This document shows, piece after piece, positions 7,964 to 16,211 of a stretch of DNA of 64,000 nt. The notes under the pieces were generated by a model. The model did not search any database. It worked only from the letters and a program-made list of their open reading frames with translations, and had not been told where the DNA came from. The stretch covers positions 434,001 through 498,000 of the forward strand of contig CBDCCY010000001.1 of the NCBI GenBank assembly GCA_965215155.1, read 5' to 3'. A program made the position numbers and the translations under genes. How positions within the stretch are numbered: position 1 is the first letter of the stretch; each line of letters opens with the position of its first letter. This stretch comes from JAGWAJ01 sp965215155. GTDB lineage: Bacteria > Acidobacteriota > Vicinamibacteria > Vicinamibacterales > UBA8438.

Positions 7964-9631
7964 TCAAGCCGGCTCCCGGAAGCAGGAGCGCGTTCGGAGC
8001 AACTGCTCGGCACGGTGGGTCGCGGACCAACCCAGCGCATCGGACATGATGTCCGCGCAGCGGTCCAGGCATGCGTCGCCCGGATGGCCCACGGTGCCGA
8101 GCCCGGTTCGCCGAAAGACGACATCGGCGAGCTGCCGAGCCATCTCGTGGCGAACGACGAAGCGGACCTCGGCCTCGATGGTATCCCGACCCCGGGCCAG
8201 GGGGCGCATCGCCATGGGGTCCTGGCGGGCGCCGGCGAGGACGTCGTGCGCTTCCGCGCCGTAGCTGCGTACGAGCGCGTCGGCGGTGGGCCCGTCCACG
8301 CGGCCGCCGGCCGTGTCCCGAACCCGGAGGCTGGTGGTTGCGAGGTCGGTGAGGTCACCGCCCAGGAGCGGGGTCTCGCGGGTGCGGCAGGGGACGCGGC
8401 GGTGGCCAAGCTTGGCGCAGACGACGTTCGTCGTCCGCTCGGCCAGGCGGCGAGCCGTGGTGTACTTGGCGCCCAGAGCGGAAACGAAACCCTCCGGGCC
8501 TCCAAGGCGGCCGTGGTCGATGACTTGGTAGTCGGCGATGCCCTGGTACCGGTTCGGCACGATTCGTCGTGCGGTCAGGGGATAGAGGCCGGCGAAGGCA
8601 TGGGTCACGTCGCCCGGCGCGAGCCGTACCGAGGGCATCGCCTCGTTGATGTCGCGAAGGAGATCGGCCACGTCGTCCGCGGTCGGTCGGACCCGGTCGG
8701 GGTGTCCGCGAAAGGGTCGATTGGAGGTTCCGACGAGCGAGTGGCCCCGCCATGGAATCACGAAGATGTGACGGCCTCCGCGATGGACGAGCGCTCGAGA
8801 GGCGCGGCCGGTGGGAAGCGCCAACGCGAAGCGGGCCAGCACCTGTCGCGTCACGATGTGGGCTCCCAGCGCCAGGCCGGTGACCGGTTGCCGGAGCGGG
8901 CCGACCTCGAAGCGGTCGTTGAGGCCGGAGAGCCACGGCCCCGCGGCGTTCACCGTGACGCGGGCGTGAATCGGGAAGGTATCGCCGGTCTCCACGTCAC
9001 GGGCGCGCACACCCACGACCCGCCGCCCGTCGCGCAACAGGTCGTCCGCGGCGACGTAGTTGGCGACGGTGGCGCCGTGCAGCGCCGCGGTCTTTACGAA
9101 CGCGATGGTCATGCGTTCGGAGCTGTGCAGATGGCACTCGTTGAGCACGAACGCTCCGGCGATGCCCCGAGATTCCGCCAGGACCGGAGCAACCGGAACG
9201 AGCGCCCGGCGGTCCAGGTACGTGCCGGTCGGCATCCCGATGCGACGTCGCGGCTCGGACGCCCCGCCCAGGCCGGCATACACTCCGAACCCGCCCGCCA
9301 TGAGGGTGCGGCCGCGGCGAAGCGTCGAGCCCGCCGGCGTCAGGAACGGCACCCAGCGCATCAGATGGGGGCCGATCCGGTGCAGCGAAGCGCGTTCACG
9401 GATCGACTCCCGTACCTTGTCGAACCGGAGCTGCTGAAGATGCCGGATGCCGCCATGAAGAAGCTTCGAGGACGCGGAAGAAGTCGCACCTCCAAAGTCG
9501 TTCCGGTCAATCAGGGCCACCGTCAGGCCGCGCAGGGCGGCGTCGTGAGCCACGCACGCTCCCGTGATGCCGCCGCCGACGATCACCACGTCGAAGAGGG
9601 TTCGCTCGAATGCCTGGAGGGTGCGGTGCAA
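7964..9631 (-). CDS. glpD: FAD-dependent glycerol-3-phosphate dehydrogenase
   Basis: A 555-residue GlpD-family flavoprotein: FAD motif VVIVGGGITGACVAHDAA near residues 15-32, then the family signature ATSSASSKLLHGGIRHL, and a C-terminal all-helical DAO_C-like domain. It oxidises sn-glycerol-3-phosphate to dihydroxyacetone phosphate with electrons to quinone, at the membrane. The only credible start is TTG 9631, because an in-frame TGA lies at 9659-9661. As first gene of a glycan operon its role may be unusual; glycerol-phosphate could be a constituent or precursor of the polymer. Confidence 0.85.
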   Translation of the reverse strand: MHRTLQAFERTLFDVVIVGGGITGACVAHDAALRGLTVALIDRNDFGGATSSASSKLLHGGIRHLQQLRFDKVRESIRERASLHRIGPHLMRWVPFLTPAGSTLRRGRTLMAGGFGVYAGLGGASEPRRRIGMPTGTYLDRRALVPVAPVLAESRGIAGAFVLNECHLHSSERMTIAFVKTAALHGATVANYVAADDLLRDGRRVVGVRARDVETGDTFPIHARVTVNAAGPWLSGLNDRFEVGPLRQPVTGLALGAHIVTRQVLARFALALPTGRASRALVHRGGRHIFVIPWRGHSLVGTSNRPFRGHPDRVRPTADDVADLLRDINEAMPSVRLAPGDVTHAFAGLYPLTARRIVPNRYQGIADYQVIDHGRLGGPEGFVSALGAKYTTARRLAERTTNVVCAKLGHRRVPCRTRETPLLGGDLTDLATTSLRVRDTAGGRVDGPTADALVRSYGAEAHDVLAGARQDPMAMRPLARGRDTIEAEVRFVVRHEMARQLADVVFRRTGLGTVGHPGDACLDRCADIMSDALGWSATHRAEQLLRTRSCFREPA

Positions 9632-9658
9632 GATGCGGCACTCCAGGGCCGTGGCGGG

Positions 9659-9721
9659 TCAGGGCAGCACGTCGGCCCGCAGGCTCCGAGCCGAGCGCGC
9701 GCTTGGACGGCACGGTTCCAC
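9659..9721 (-). CDS. Possible 20-codon leader ORF before glpD
   Basis: A GTG at 9721 opens a 20-codon frame that ends in TGA, 27 nt before the glpD TTG and in the same frame. It follows a TATGAT box (9730-9735) by 8 nt, the spacing of a leaderless transcript. It could be a leader peptide, or simply show where transcription starts. No similarity recognised. Confidence 0.25.
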   Translation of the reverse strand: MEPCRPSARSARSLRADVLP

Positions 9722-9729
9722 CGCGATCG

Positions 9730-9735
9730 ATCATA
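9730..9735 (-). promoter_or_regulatory. Candidate -10 box of the polysaccharide operon
   Basis: TATGAT on the minus strand, about 100 nt upstream of the glpD start and 8 nt before an in-frame GTG. It is the best promoter-like hexamer ahead of the seven-gene operon; no -35 match is evident. Confidence 0.35.
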
Positions 9736-9769
9736 GCAGTGCGCCGCGAGCCGGCCGCGGGACAGGGAG

Positions 9770-9784
9770 TACAATCGCCCCGTG
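9770..9784 (+). promoter_or_regulatory. TACAAT box and GTG forming the 5' exon of intron copy 1
   Basis: tacaat (9770-9775) is followed after 6 nt by gtg (9782-9784), and the intron begins at the next base. The same arrangement, tataat-6 nt-atg, precedes intron copy 2. It may be a leaderless promoter/start used as a homing target, or the box may be part of the intron's exon-binding sequence. Confidence 0.45.
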
Positions 9785-10315
9785 GTGTGTCGTGACGACG
9801 CGGACGGGAGACCGGCTGCGTCACGCTGTTCTTCTCCAGCGGGTGCAAGTCCCGCCTCGGTAAGCGCCGGAGCGCCGAGTAGCGGACCCCAGGCACGACC
9901 GGAGACGGCCGTGGCCCGAGCGGGGTGTCAAGAGCCTCTTCGGAGGGAGCAAGTCCGCGGGCCGCAACATGAAGTGAAGCCTGCAGCCTCGACAGATTCA
10001 CAACCCGAGAGCCGAGCCGCTCATGTCACGGTGAAGGCCACGTCTCCCGCGCCCCGGTCCGGCGGCGTACGTGCGGGAGGTCTCGGCGGGGTAGGGGGCG
10101 CAGCACGCGGACACGGAGAGGGACGGAACACGAGAGGCCCGTCTGCGCGGCCCGGGTCGGGGCAACGCGGCTCGCATAAGCCGAAGGTGAAAGCGGGCGC
10201 GGCGCAGCGGGATTCCGAGGGGGCCATAGTACTGCGGAGGGCCGTGCAGCAGAACGCGGCCGGAGGGAAGGGCCCCTGCGGTGGGCACGGCGCGGGTGCA
10301 AGGACGCGCGAGGGC

Positions 10316-11674
10316 ATGGCCGGCGAGACCGGACCCAACTCCCCCGGGGGGCGTATGTCTCTCGACAAAGTGCGCCAATTGCAGCGACGCCTGTGGGCCG
10401 CGGCCAAGCGGTCCCCGAAACGGCGCTTCCACGCCCTGATGGACCGGATCTGGAGGGATGACGTCCTCCGGGAGGCGTGGCGGCGCGTCAAGCGGAATCG
10501 TGGCTCGGCCGGCGTCGACAGGGAGACGCTGGCTGAGATTGAGCAGCGTGGTGTCGATGAGTTCCTCGCGGAACTCGGCACGGCGTTGCGGGTGGGGACG
10601 TATCGGCCGCGGCTGGTCCTGCGGCGCTACATTCCCAAGGCTGATGGCCGACGGCGACCGCTCGGGATACCGACGGTTCGCGACCGGGTGGCGCAGATGG
10701 CCGCGACTCTGGTGTTGGGCCCCATCTTCGAGGCGGATTTCCGCGATTCGTCGTATGGGTTTCGACCGAAGCGGAGCGCGACGCAGGCGCTGGAGGTCCT
10801 TCGCGTCCGCGGGGCGCGCGGGGGCAGCCACGTGCTGGATGCCGACATCTGCGACTACTTCAGCAGCATCGAGCACGAGAAGCTGCTGACGCTGGTGCGC
10901 CAGCGCGTCTCGGACCGGCGTGTCCTTCGGCTGCTGCGACTGTGGCTCGCGGCGGGGGTGATGGAGGACGGGCAGGTGCATCGAACCCTGGCGGGCACTC
11001 CGCAGGGGGGCGTCATCTCGCCGCTGTTGTCGAACATCTTCCTGCACGTGCTCGACCGGGTCTGGGAGGACCGGTGGGCGCACCTCGGTACGCTGGTGCG
11101 CTACGCGGACGACTTCGTGGTGATGTGCGACACGAAGTCGTCGGTCGAGGCGGCGCGAGAGCGCGTGGGTCTGGTGCTGGCCCGGCTCGGGCTGGAACTG
11201 CATCCGGAGAAGACGCGGGTGGTCGACCTGACGGACGGTCGTGAGGGCTTCGATTTCCTGGGGTGTCATCTGCACAAGCGCATGAGCGGACCCATCTGGG
11301 CTCGCAAGCGGCAACGGGTGTACTACCTGCACCGCTGGCCGTCTCGGCGTGCGATGAAGCAGGTGCGAGCCCGCGTGCGGGCGCTCACCCCTCGAGGCCG
11401 CTGCCACACGGACCTGCGTCTGGTCATCGCGGACGTGAACCGGGTCCTTCGCGGGTGGGGGCAGTATTTCCGAACCGGGAATGCGGCGCACCACTTCGTG
11501 CAGCTCGACCAGTACGTGGAACGGCGCCTGCGCGGCTTGCTCCTCAAGCGCGCGGGGTCGCGACTCGCGGCTGGTCGGGCGCTGGCCTGGCATCGTCCGT
11601 TCTTCGAAGCCTTGGGGCTTGCTCGCCTGCGCGGCACGATTCGGTATCCGGGGGTGGTGCATGCCGCGACCTGA
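10316..11674 (+). CDS. ltrA: Group II intron reverse transcriptase/maturase, copy 1
   Basis: The intron-encoded protein that binds its RNA, assists splicing and copies it into DNA. From ATG 10316 it has 452 residues (439 from ATG 10355). It shows the RT0/RT1 region KRNRGSAGVD, GIPTVRDRV, YGFRPKRSATQAL, the primer-grip-like GTPQGGVISPLLSNIFL, and the catalytic YADDFVV. The maturase (X) domain follows with VNRVLRGWGQYFRTG. There is no HNH endonuclease domain. An open frame also runs upstream without a stop to the exon GTG at 9782, so translation could begin in the exon in this copy. Confidence 0.92.
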   Translation: MAGETGPNSPGGRMSLDKVRQLQRRLWAAAKRSPKRRFHALMDRIWRDDVLREAWRRVKRNRGSAGVDRETLAEIEQRGVDEFLAELGTALRVGTYRPRLVLRRYIPKADGRRRPLGIPTVRDRVAQMAATLVLGPIFEADFRDSSYGFRPKRSATQALEVLRVRGARGGSHVLDADICDYFSSIEHEKLLTLVRQRVSDRRVLRLLRLWLAAGVMEDGQVHRTLAGTPQGGVISPLLSNIFLHVLDRVWEDRWAHLGTLVRYADDFVVMCDTKSSVEAARERVGLVLARLGLELHPEKTRVVDLTDGREGFDFLGCHLHKRMSGPIWARKRQRVYYLHRWPSRRAMKQVRARVRALTPRGRCHTDLRLVIADVNRVLRGWGQYFRTGNAAHHFVQLDQYVERRLRGLLLKRAGSRLAAGRALAWHRPFFEALGLARLRGTIRYPGVVHAAT

Positions 11675-11686
11675 AGCTCACCTGGT

Positions 11687-11720
11687 AAGCCGTGTGCGGG
11701 AAATCCGCACGCACGGTTTG
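11687..11720 (+). ncRNA. Group II intron domain V, copy 1
   Basis: A 34-nt hairpin starting AAGCCGUGUGCGGG with loop GAAA and closing GCACGCACGGUUU. It contains the AGC catalytic triad (11688-11690) and the internal bulge typical of domain V, the active-site element of the ribozyme. Confidence 0.88.
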
Positions 11721-11790
11721 AACGGGGGTCTTGCTTCCAGCCGGTCGGTTCCGCCGACCGGTGCCCAGTAGGATCTACCAATGCACCCTG

Positions 11791-11845
11791 ACGGCGCCCC
11801 TGACGGGGCGCGTTGGGAGTTTCGCTTGCGCGAAACGCCTCCGTT
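11791..11845 (+). repeat. Palindromic element R1 (diverged partial copy)
   Basis: Matches the second half of the dispersed element: a cgcccctgacggggcg hairpin, then gttgggagt and a degenerate gcgc-arm region, closely paralleling 63442-63490. It abuts the 3' end of intron copy 1 and lies downstream of the permease stop on the other strand. Confidence 0.55.
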
Positions 11846-11866
11846 GCGGGCCCGTGCCTGCGGGGC

Positions 11867-14323
11867 TCAGTCGGAACCGAGCGCGCGCACCGGGTCGACC
11901 TGGGTCGCCCGGCGGGCGGGCAGGGCGCAGGCGGCGAGCGCCACCATGGTCAAGACGACCACCACGGCCGCCGCGACAGCGGGATCGCCGGCCTCGATGC
12001 CGTAGAGCTGGGCGGACAGGGCTCGCCGCGCCACGAGCGTGCCGGTGATGCCCAGCACGAGACCCGCCCCGACGAGCAGCGCCCCCTCCGACAGCACCAG
12101 GCGGAAGAGGCCCGCGGCGGAGCTTCCCAGCGCGAGTCGGACGCCGAACTCCCGCCGGCGCTGCGCCACCCGGTAGGCCAGCACGCCGTAGACGCCGAGC
12201 GCAGACAGGAAGAGCGCAGCCCCCGCGAAGCCCAGGGCGAGCAGCATCGGGGTCCGGCGCGACGTCAGGCGCGCGCCGATGAGCTCGTCCATCGTCTGGA
12301 CGAAGAAGAGCGGGAGCTCCGGATCGAGGCCCGCGACGGTGGCGCGCACGGCGCCGACGAGCGACCGCGGGTCGCCCGCGGTCCGGATGGCGAAGGTCGG
12401 TGTGGCGAGGGGGAGCTGGGTGTGCGGGAAGAAGTAGGCACCTACCTGCTCGGGCTGGTCGACGAGGCCGTACAGCGTGTGCTCGGCGACCACGCCGACG
12501 ACCGTGAAGACCACCGTGTCGTCGCGCAGCTGGATATCGGCGTACATCTGACCGCCGAGCGCGCTGCGATCCGGCCAGAAGCGGCGGGCCAGGCGCTCGT
12601 CGATGATGATGGCGCGCATCGCGTCCGCCGAGTCGCGCTCGTCGAAGAAACGCCCCTCGACGAGCGGCACGCCGAGCGTGTCGAGATATCCGCCGTCGAT
12701 CGTGATCAGACTCGGCGAGACCAGCGACTCGCCGGGGCGCTCCTCGTAGCCGACGGCCCGAATGACGCTGTTGTTCCGGTCGTCGCCGAACGGGATGCTG
12801 CTGGTGATCCCCGCTGCCGTTACGCCGGGAAGCGCCCGGAGGCGCGGCAGGATGCGTTCGGCGAAGGCGCGGCGGTCGTCGCCGGACGGGTAGCGCGCAT
12901 CGGGCAGCGCGACCTGCGCCGTCAGCAGGTTGTCGGTCCGGAAGCCGGTGTCGATCTGCAGAATGCGCTGAAAGCTGGCGAGCAGCAGGAGGGCGCTGCT
13001 GAGCAGCACGCAGGCCAGCCCGATCTGCCCCACGACCAGCCCGTTGCGGAACATCTGCACGCCGCGGCCGCCCGTGCCTCCGCGCGTCTCCTGCCGCAGG
13101 ACGGTCTGCAGCCGCGCCGCCGCGAGCCCCGCCGCCGGCACCAGCCCCAGCGCCAGGCCGAAGACGAGCGCCGCTCCCAGCGTGGCCGCCACCACGACGC
13201 CGTCGATGGCGATCTCTCCGCCCCGGGGCAGGTCGCCCGCGCCGACGGCGCGCACGAGATCGAGGGCCGCGGCCCCCACGCCGAGGCCCAGCACACCGCC
13301 GGTGAGGCCCAGCAGCGCGCTCTCGGTGAGCAACTGCTGCACGATCCGCCCGTGCCGCGCCCCCAGCGCGTGCCGCATCGCGAGCTCCCGCAGCCTCGTG
13401 TTCGCGCGCACGAGCGTGAGGTTGGCCACGTTCACGACGCCGATCAGGAGCACCGCCGCGACCCCGCCCCACAGGAGGTACAGCGTGCCGCGGATGTCGC
13501 GCACGAGTGCTTCCTGCAGCGGGACCGCCACCGGACGATAGCCGGCGTCGACGAGCACCTGCCGGAACTCGGGGAAGCGCTCGAGCTCGGCCGCGGCCAG
13601 TTGATGCAGCCGGGCCCGTGCCTGGGCGAGCGAGACGCCGGGCCGCAGGCGGCCGAGCATCTGCCAGGAGTTGCTGTGGCGGGCAGTGTCGACACGCTGC
13701 TCCTCGGTGAACGTGAGCGGCGTCCAGAGCTGCACGTCCTCGTCCTCGAAGACGAAGCCGGCCGGCATCACCCCGACGATCTCATGGGGAACGCCGTTGA
13801 TGCGCAGGTCGCGGCCGACGGCGGCCGGGTCGCCGGCGTGCAGGCGCTGCCACAGGGCCTGGCTGAGGATCACCTTGCGCTCGTTGCCGAGCTCTCCGTC
13901 CGCGTCCGCGAAGGCGCGGCCGACCTGCGGGGAGACGCCGACGAGCCGAAGGAAGGACGGCGTGACGCGCCAGCCGAGCACGCGCTCCGCCCGACCCTCG
14001 CCGCCGATGCTGAATCCGACGTTGTCGTAGAGCGCCTGCTCCTCGAAGACGTCGCCCAGCTCGCGCACCCGCTCCAGGTAGTGGGGCACCGAGGCGGAGC
14101 CCCGCACGTCCTCTCCGGCGCCGGTGGCGGCCGGGTAGGCGCTGTAGATCAGCAGGATGCGGTCCGCGTCGGGCACCGGCAGGGGGCGCAGGAGCACGGA
14201 CTGGACGACGCTGAACATGGCGACGTTGCCTCCGATGCACAGGGCGAGCGTCAACAGCGCCGTGGCCGTGAACGTCCGGTCCTTCCAGAGGAGGCGGGCG
14301 GCGAAGCGGACGTCCTGCAGCAT
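11867..14323 (-). CDS. ADOP-family FtsX/MacB-like permease
   Basis: An 818-residue permease of the acidobacterial orphan type. It starts MLQDVRFAARLLWKDRTFT, the usual N-terminus of the group, followed by the first membrane segment. A periplasmic MacB_PCD-like domain follows (about 45-260), then three membrane segments with an FtsX core (about 290-400), a second periplasmic region and a second FtsX core with three membrane segments at the C-terminus (about 700-815). No ABC ATPase gene is adjacent. Such proteins are presumed to extrude or mechanically transmit, with a partner ATPase encoded elsewhere; the substrate is unknown. Confidence 0.9.
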   Translation of the reverse strand: MLQDVRFAARLLWKDRTFTATALLTLALCIGGNVAMFSVVQSVLLRPLPVPDADRILLIYSAYPAATGAGEDVRGSASVPHYLERVRELGDVFEEQALYDNVGFSIGGEGRAERVLGWRVTPSFLRLVGVSPQVGRAFADADGELGNERKVILSQALWQRLHAGDPAAVGRDLRINGVPHEIVGVMPAGFVFEDEDVQLWTPLTFTEEQRVDTARHSNSWQMLGRLRPGVSLAQARARLHQLAAAELERFPEFRQVLVDAGYRPVAVPLQEALVRDIRGTLYLLWGGVAAVLLIGVVNVANLTLVRANTRLRELAMRHALGARHGRIVQQLLTESALLGLTGGVLGLGVGAAALDLVRAVGAGDLPRGGEIAIDGVVVAATLGAALVFGLALGLVPAAGLAAARLQTVLRQETRGGTGGRGVQMFRNGLVVGQIGLACVLLSSALLLLASFQRILQIDTGFRTDNLLTAQVALPDARYPSGDDRRAFAERILPRLRALPGVTAAGITSSIPFGDDRNNSVIRAVGYEERPGESLVSPSLITIDGGYLDTLGVPLVEGRFFDERDSADAMRAIIIDERLARRFWPDRSALGGQMYADIQLRDDTVVFTVVGVVAEHTLYGLVDQPEQVGAYFFPHTQLPLATPTFAIRTAGDPRSLVGAVRATVAGLDPELPLFFVQTMDELIGARLTSRRTPMLLALGFAGAALFLSALGVYGVLAYRVAQRRREFGVRLALGSSAAGLFRLVLSEGALLVGAGLVLGITGTLVARRALSAQLYGIEAGDPAVAAAVVVVLTMVALAACALPARRATQVDPVRALGSD

Positions 14324-14396
14324 GGTGTTCCCCTCCGATCCCCAGGACGGCAGAGGCGTCCGTGCGGTTCACGGGCGACGGCTCCCGCGACTCCTA

Positions 14397-14402
14397 TATG
14401 CT
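14397..14402 (+). promoter_or_regulatory. Candidate -10 box TATGCT, leaderless arrangement
   Basis: tatgct precedes the GTG start at 14411 by 8 nt, so the transcript would begin at or next to the start codon. The extended string tatgctaga recurs at 37403-37411 before another gene. Confidence 0.45.
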
Positions 14403-14410
14403 AGAGAATC

Positions 14411-14878
14411 GTGGGTGGGTTGCGCGGGCGTCTCTGGATTCTGGCTCCAATCCTGGCGTCGATGGCGACGCAGTGCGACGAGTCGCCGCGCGGCACGGCG
14501 CCGTCCTTGATCGCAGCGGTCGAGTTGCGCCTCGACAGCATGCCGGCGGACGAGCCCACCGGCGAGGACGAGGCGCGGATGTACGGCTTCTGCCTGCAGC
14601 GGATGAGCTACGCCAACCACGTGCGGCCGAGCTGGCGCGACCGGGAGGAGATCACGCTCCGCGAGATCGCGCCCAACGTCTTCGTCGCCTCGTTCAACGA
14701 CGTCCCCGTCAACTTCAGCAACAACATCATCGTGCACGACGAGAACGAGTGCCGGCGCGAGCCGCGGGGCAGCGGACGCGTCGTAACCGGGGTGACCATC
14801 AACGACCAGCCGGTCACGCGGGTGGTGGGCTCCGGCGTCCTCGCTTTCACCATCAGCGCCGACGGCATCGTCCGCTAG
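14411..14878 (+). CDS. Small exported protein of unknown function
   Basis: A 155-residue protein with an N-terminal hydrophobic stretch (LWILAPILASMA), then a polar soluble domain with three Cys (TQCDE, GFCLQR, NECRRE) that could form disulphides in the periplasm. GTG 14411 is chosen because a TATGCT box stands just 8 nt upstream. The TAG stop is the first three bases of a palindromic repeat (R2), suggesting the natural C-terminus may have been cut or set by that element. No family recognised. Confidence 0.65.
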   Translation: MGGLRGRLWILAPILASMATQCDESPRGTAPSLIAAVELRLDSMPADEPTGEDEARMYGFCLQRMSYANHVRPSWRDREEITLREIAPNVFVASFNDVPVNFSNNIIVHDENECRREPRGSGRVVTGVTINDQPVTRVVGSGVLAFTISADGIVR

Positions 14879-14995
14879 GAGTCCGCGCCGTGAAACGGGG
14901 CGGACTCCTGGATGGTTGGTCGGGCGCCGCGCGGAGCCGTCAGGCCACGACCGGTGGGCGAGGAGTCCGCGCCGTGAAGCGGGCCGGACTCCCGG
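14875..14995 (+). repeat. Palindromic element R2
   Basis: Two hairpin arms (ctaggagtccgcgcc...ggcggactcc and aggagtccgcgcc...ggccggactcc) flank a middle part containing ggatggttggtcgggc and gcggagccgtcaggc, which are also found in R3, R4 and R5. It occupies half of the gap between the small exported protein and pdhA and provides the TAG stop of the former. Confidence 0.8.
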
Positions 14996-15122
14996 AGGAC
15001 TGGCGCGCCGGGCGGGGGCCGGAGCGCGACCTCGCAGTCGCGGCGACGAATGGCGGGCGAGCGTCCGGCCTTCCGATCGGCAACGCCGGCTCGCACCGCG
15101 CGCGCGCACGGGAGTGGGCCTC

Positions 15123-16211
15123 GTGACCGACGTCGTCTCGTTCACCGTACGCTTCAGTAGTTGCATCGACTCCTCCGGCCAGCCCGTCGCCGAGCCGCTC
15201 CCACCCGTAGCGCACGACCGCGACGCGCTCGCCGGCATGTACCGCGCCATGGTGCTGACCCGGACGTTCGACGCCAAGGCCGTCGCGCTGCAGCGCACCG
15301 GCCGTCTCGGCACCTACCCGTCGTGCCTCGGCCAGGAGGCGGTGGCCGTCGGCGTCGGCGCGGCGATGCGGCCGGAGGACGTGCTGCTGCCCTACGCCCG
15401 CGAGCAGGGAGCGCAGTTCCTCCGGGGCGTGACCCTGGAGGAGCTCTTCCTGTTCTGGGGCGGCGACGAGCGGGGCAGCGACTACGCGGGGCCGCGCGAC
15501 GACTTCCCCATCGCGGTACCGGTGGGGACCCACGCCCCGCACGCGGCCGGCGTCGCGCTGGCGTTCAAGCTGCGCGGCGAGCCCCGCGTCGCGGTCTGCG
15601 TCTCCGGCGACGGCAGCACGTCGAAGGGCGACGTCTACGAGGCGATGAACGTCGCGGGGGTCTGGCGGCTGCCGCTGGTCTTCGTCGTCGCCAACAATCA
15701 GTGGGCGATCTCGCTCCCGCGGGCACGGCAGACGGCGGCCGAGACGCTCGCCCAGAAGGCGATCGCGGCCGGCTTCGAGGGCGAGCAGGTGGACGGCAAC
15801 GATGTCGTCGCGGTGCGCCACCGCGTGGAGGCGGCGCTGTCGAAGGCGCGTGCCGGGGGCGGCCCCCACCTCGTCGAGGCGCTCACCTACCGCCTCTCGG
15901 ATCACACCACGGCCGACGACGCCAGCCGCTACCGGGACGACGAGGCGGTGGGCCGCGAGTGGAGGGCGGATCCGATCGTCCGCCTACGCGCCTACCTGAC
16001 CGCGACGGCCGGCTGGACGAAGGACGACGAGGAGCGGCTGCTGGGGGAGTGCGCGGCGGAGGTGGAGCGGGCGGCGGATGCCTACCTGGAGCGGCCGCCC
16101 CAGGCCCCGGAGTCGATCTTCGACTTTCTGCACGCCGAGCTGCCCCGGGACCTCGCGGCGCAGCGCTCCGCGGCGGCCGGCGGCGCCGCCGGCCGGAGCT
16201 CGGACCGATGA
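15123..16211 (+). CDS. pdhA: Pyruvate/2-oxoacid dehydrogenase E1 alpha subunit
   Basis: The thiamine-diphosphate subunit of the 2-oxoacid decarboxylase, 362 residues from GTG 15123. It carries the ThDP motif as SGDGSTSKGDVYEAMN followed by VVANNQWAIS, and GTYPSCLGQEAVAVG and THAPHAAGVALA typical of PdhA. A branched-chain 2-oxoacid substrate cannot be excluded. The frame is open upstream, but that part overlaps repeat R2 and is not coding-like. It overlaps pdhB by ATGA. Confidence 0.9.
   Translation: MTDVVSFTVRFSSCIDSSGQPVAEPLPPVAHDRDALAGMYRAMVLTRTFDAKAVALQRTGRLGTYPSCLGQEAVAVGVGAAMRPEDVLLPYAREQGAQFLRGVTLEELFLFWGGDERGSDYAGPRDDFPIAVPVGTHAPHAAGVALAFKLRGEPRVAVCVSGDGSTSKGDVYEAMNVAGVWRLPLVFVVANNQWAISLPRARQTAAETLAQKAIAAGFEGEQVDGNDVVAVRHRVEAALSKARAGGGPHLVEALTYRLSDHTTADDASRYRDDEAVGREWRADPIVRLRAYLTATAGWTKDDEERLLGECAAEVERAADAYLERPPQAPESIFDFLHAELPRDLAAQRSAAAGGAAGRSSDR

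Larger units (their letters stand above)
9785..11778 (+). mobile_element. Group II intron, copy 1 (ribozyme plus reverse transcriptase)
   Basis: The element begins with the group II 5' consensus GTGTG at 9785 and is shared almost base for base with 18380-20374. Roughly 530 nt of structured non-coding sequence (domains I-III) precede the reverse transcriptase. A domain V hairpin follows the coding part at 11687-11720, and a second hairpin (about 11737-11763) would be domain VI. The 3' end is ambiguous: it could be ...CTAC at 11778 or ...CCAAT at 11782, since both copies share sequence to 11784. The copies differ by one C in a run (4 here, 5 in copy 2) and one G/C change in the domain VI stem. 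Confidence 0.88.

Noticed and set aside
9998..11662. 554-codon antisense frame within each intron
   Set aside because: Identical in both copies only because the intron is; it is the mirror of the reverse transcriptase.
14880..15120. Short peptides such as GVRAVKRAGLPEDW encoded by the palindromic elements
   Set aside because: They recur only because the repeats recur, occur in both orientations and lack ribosome-binding sites; not genes.
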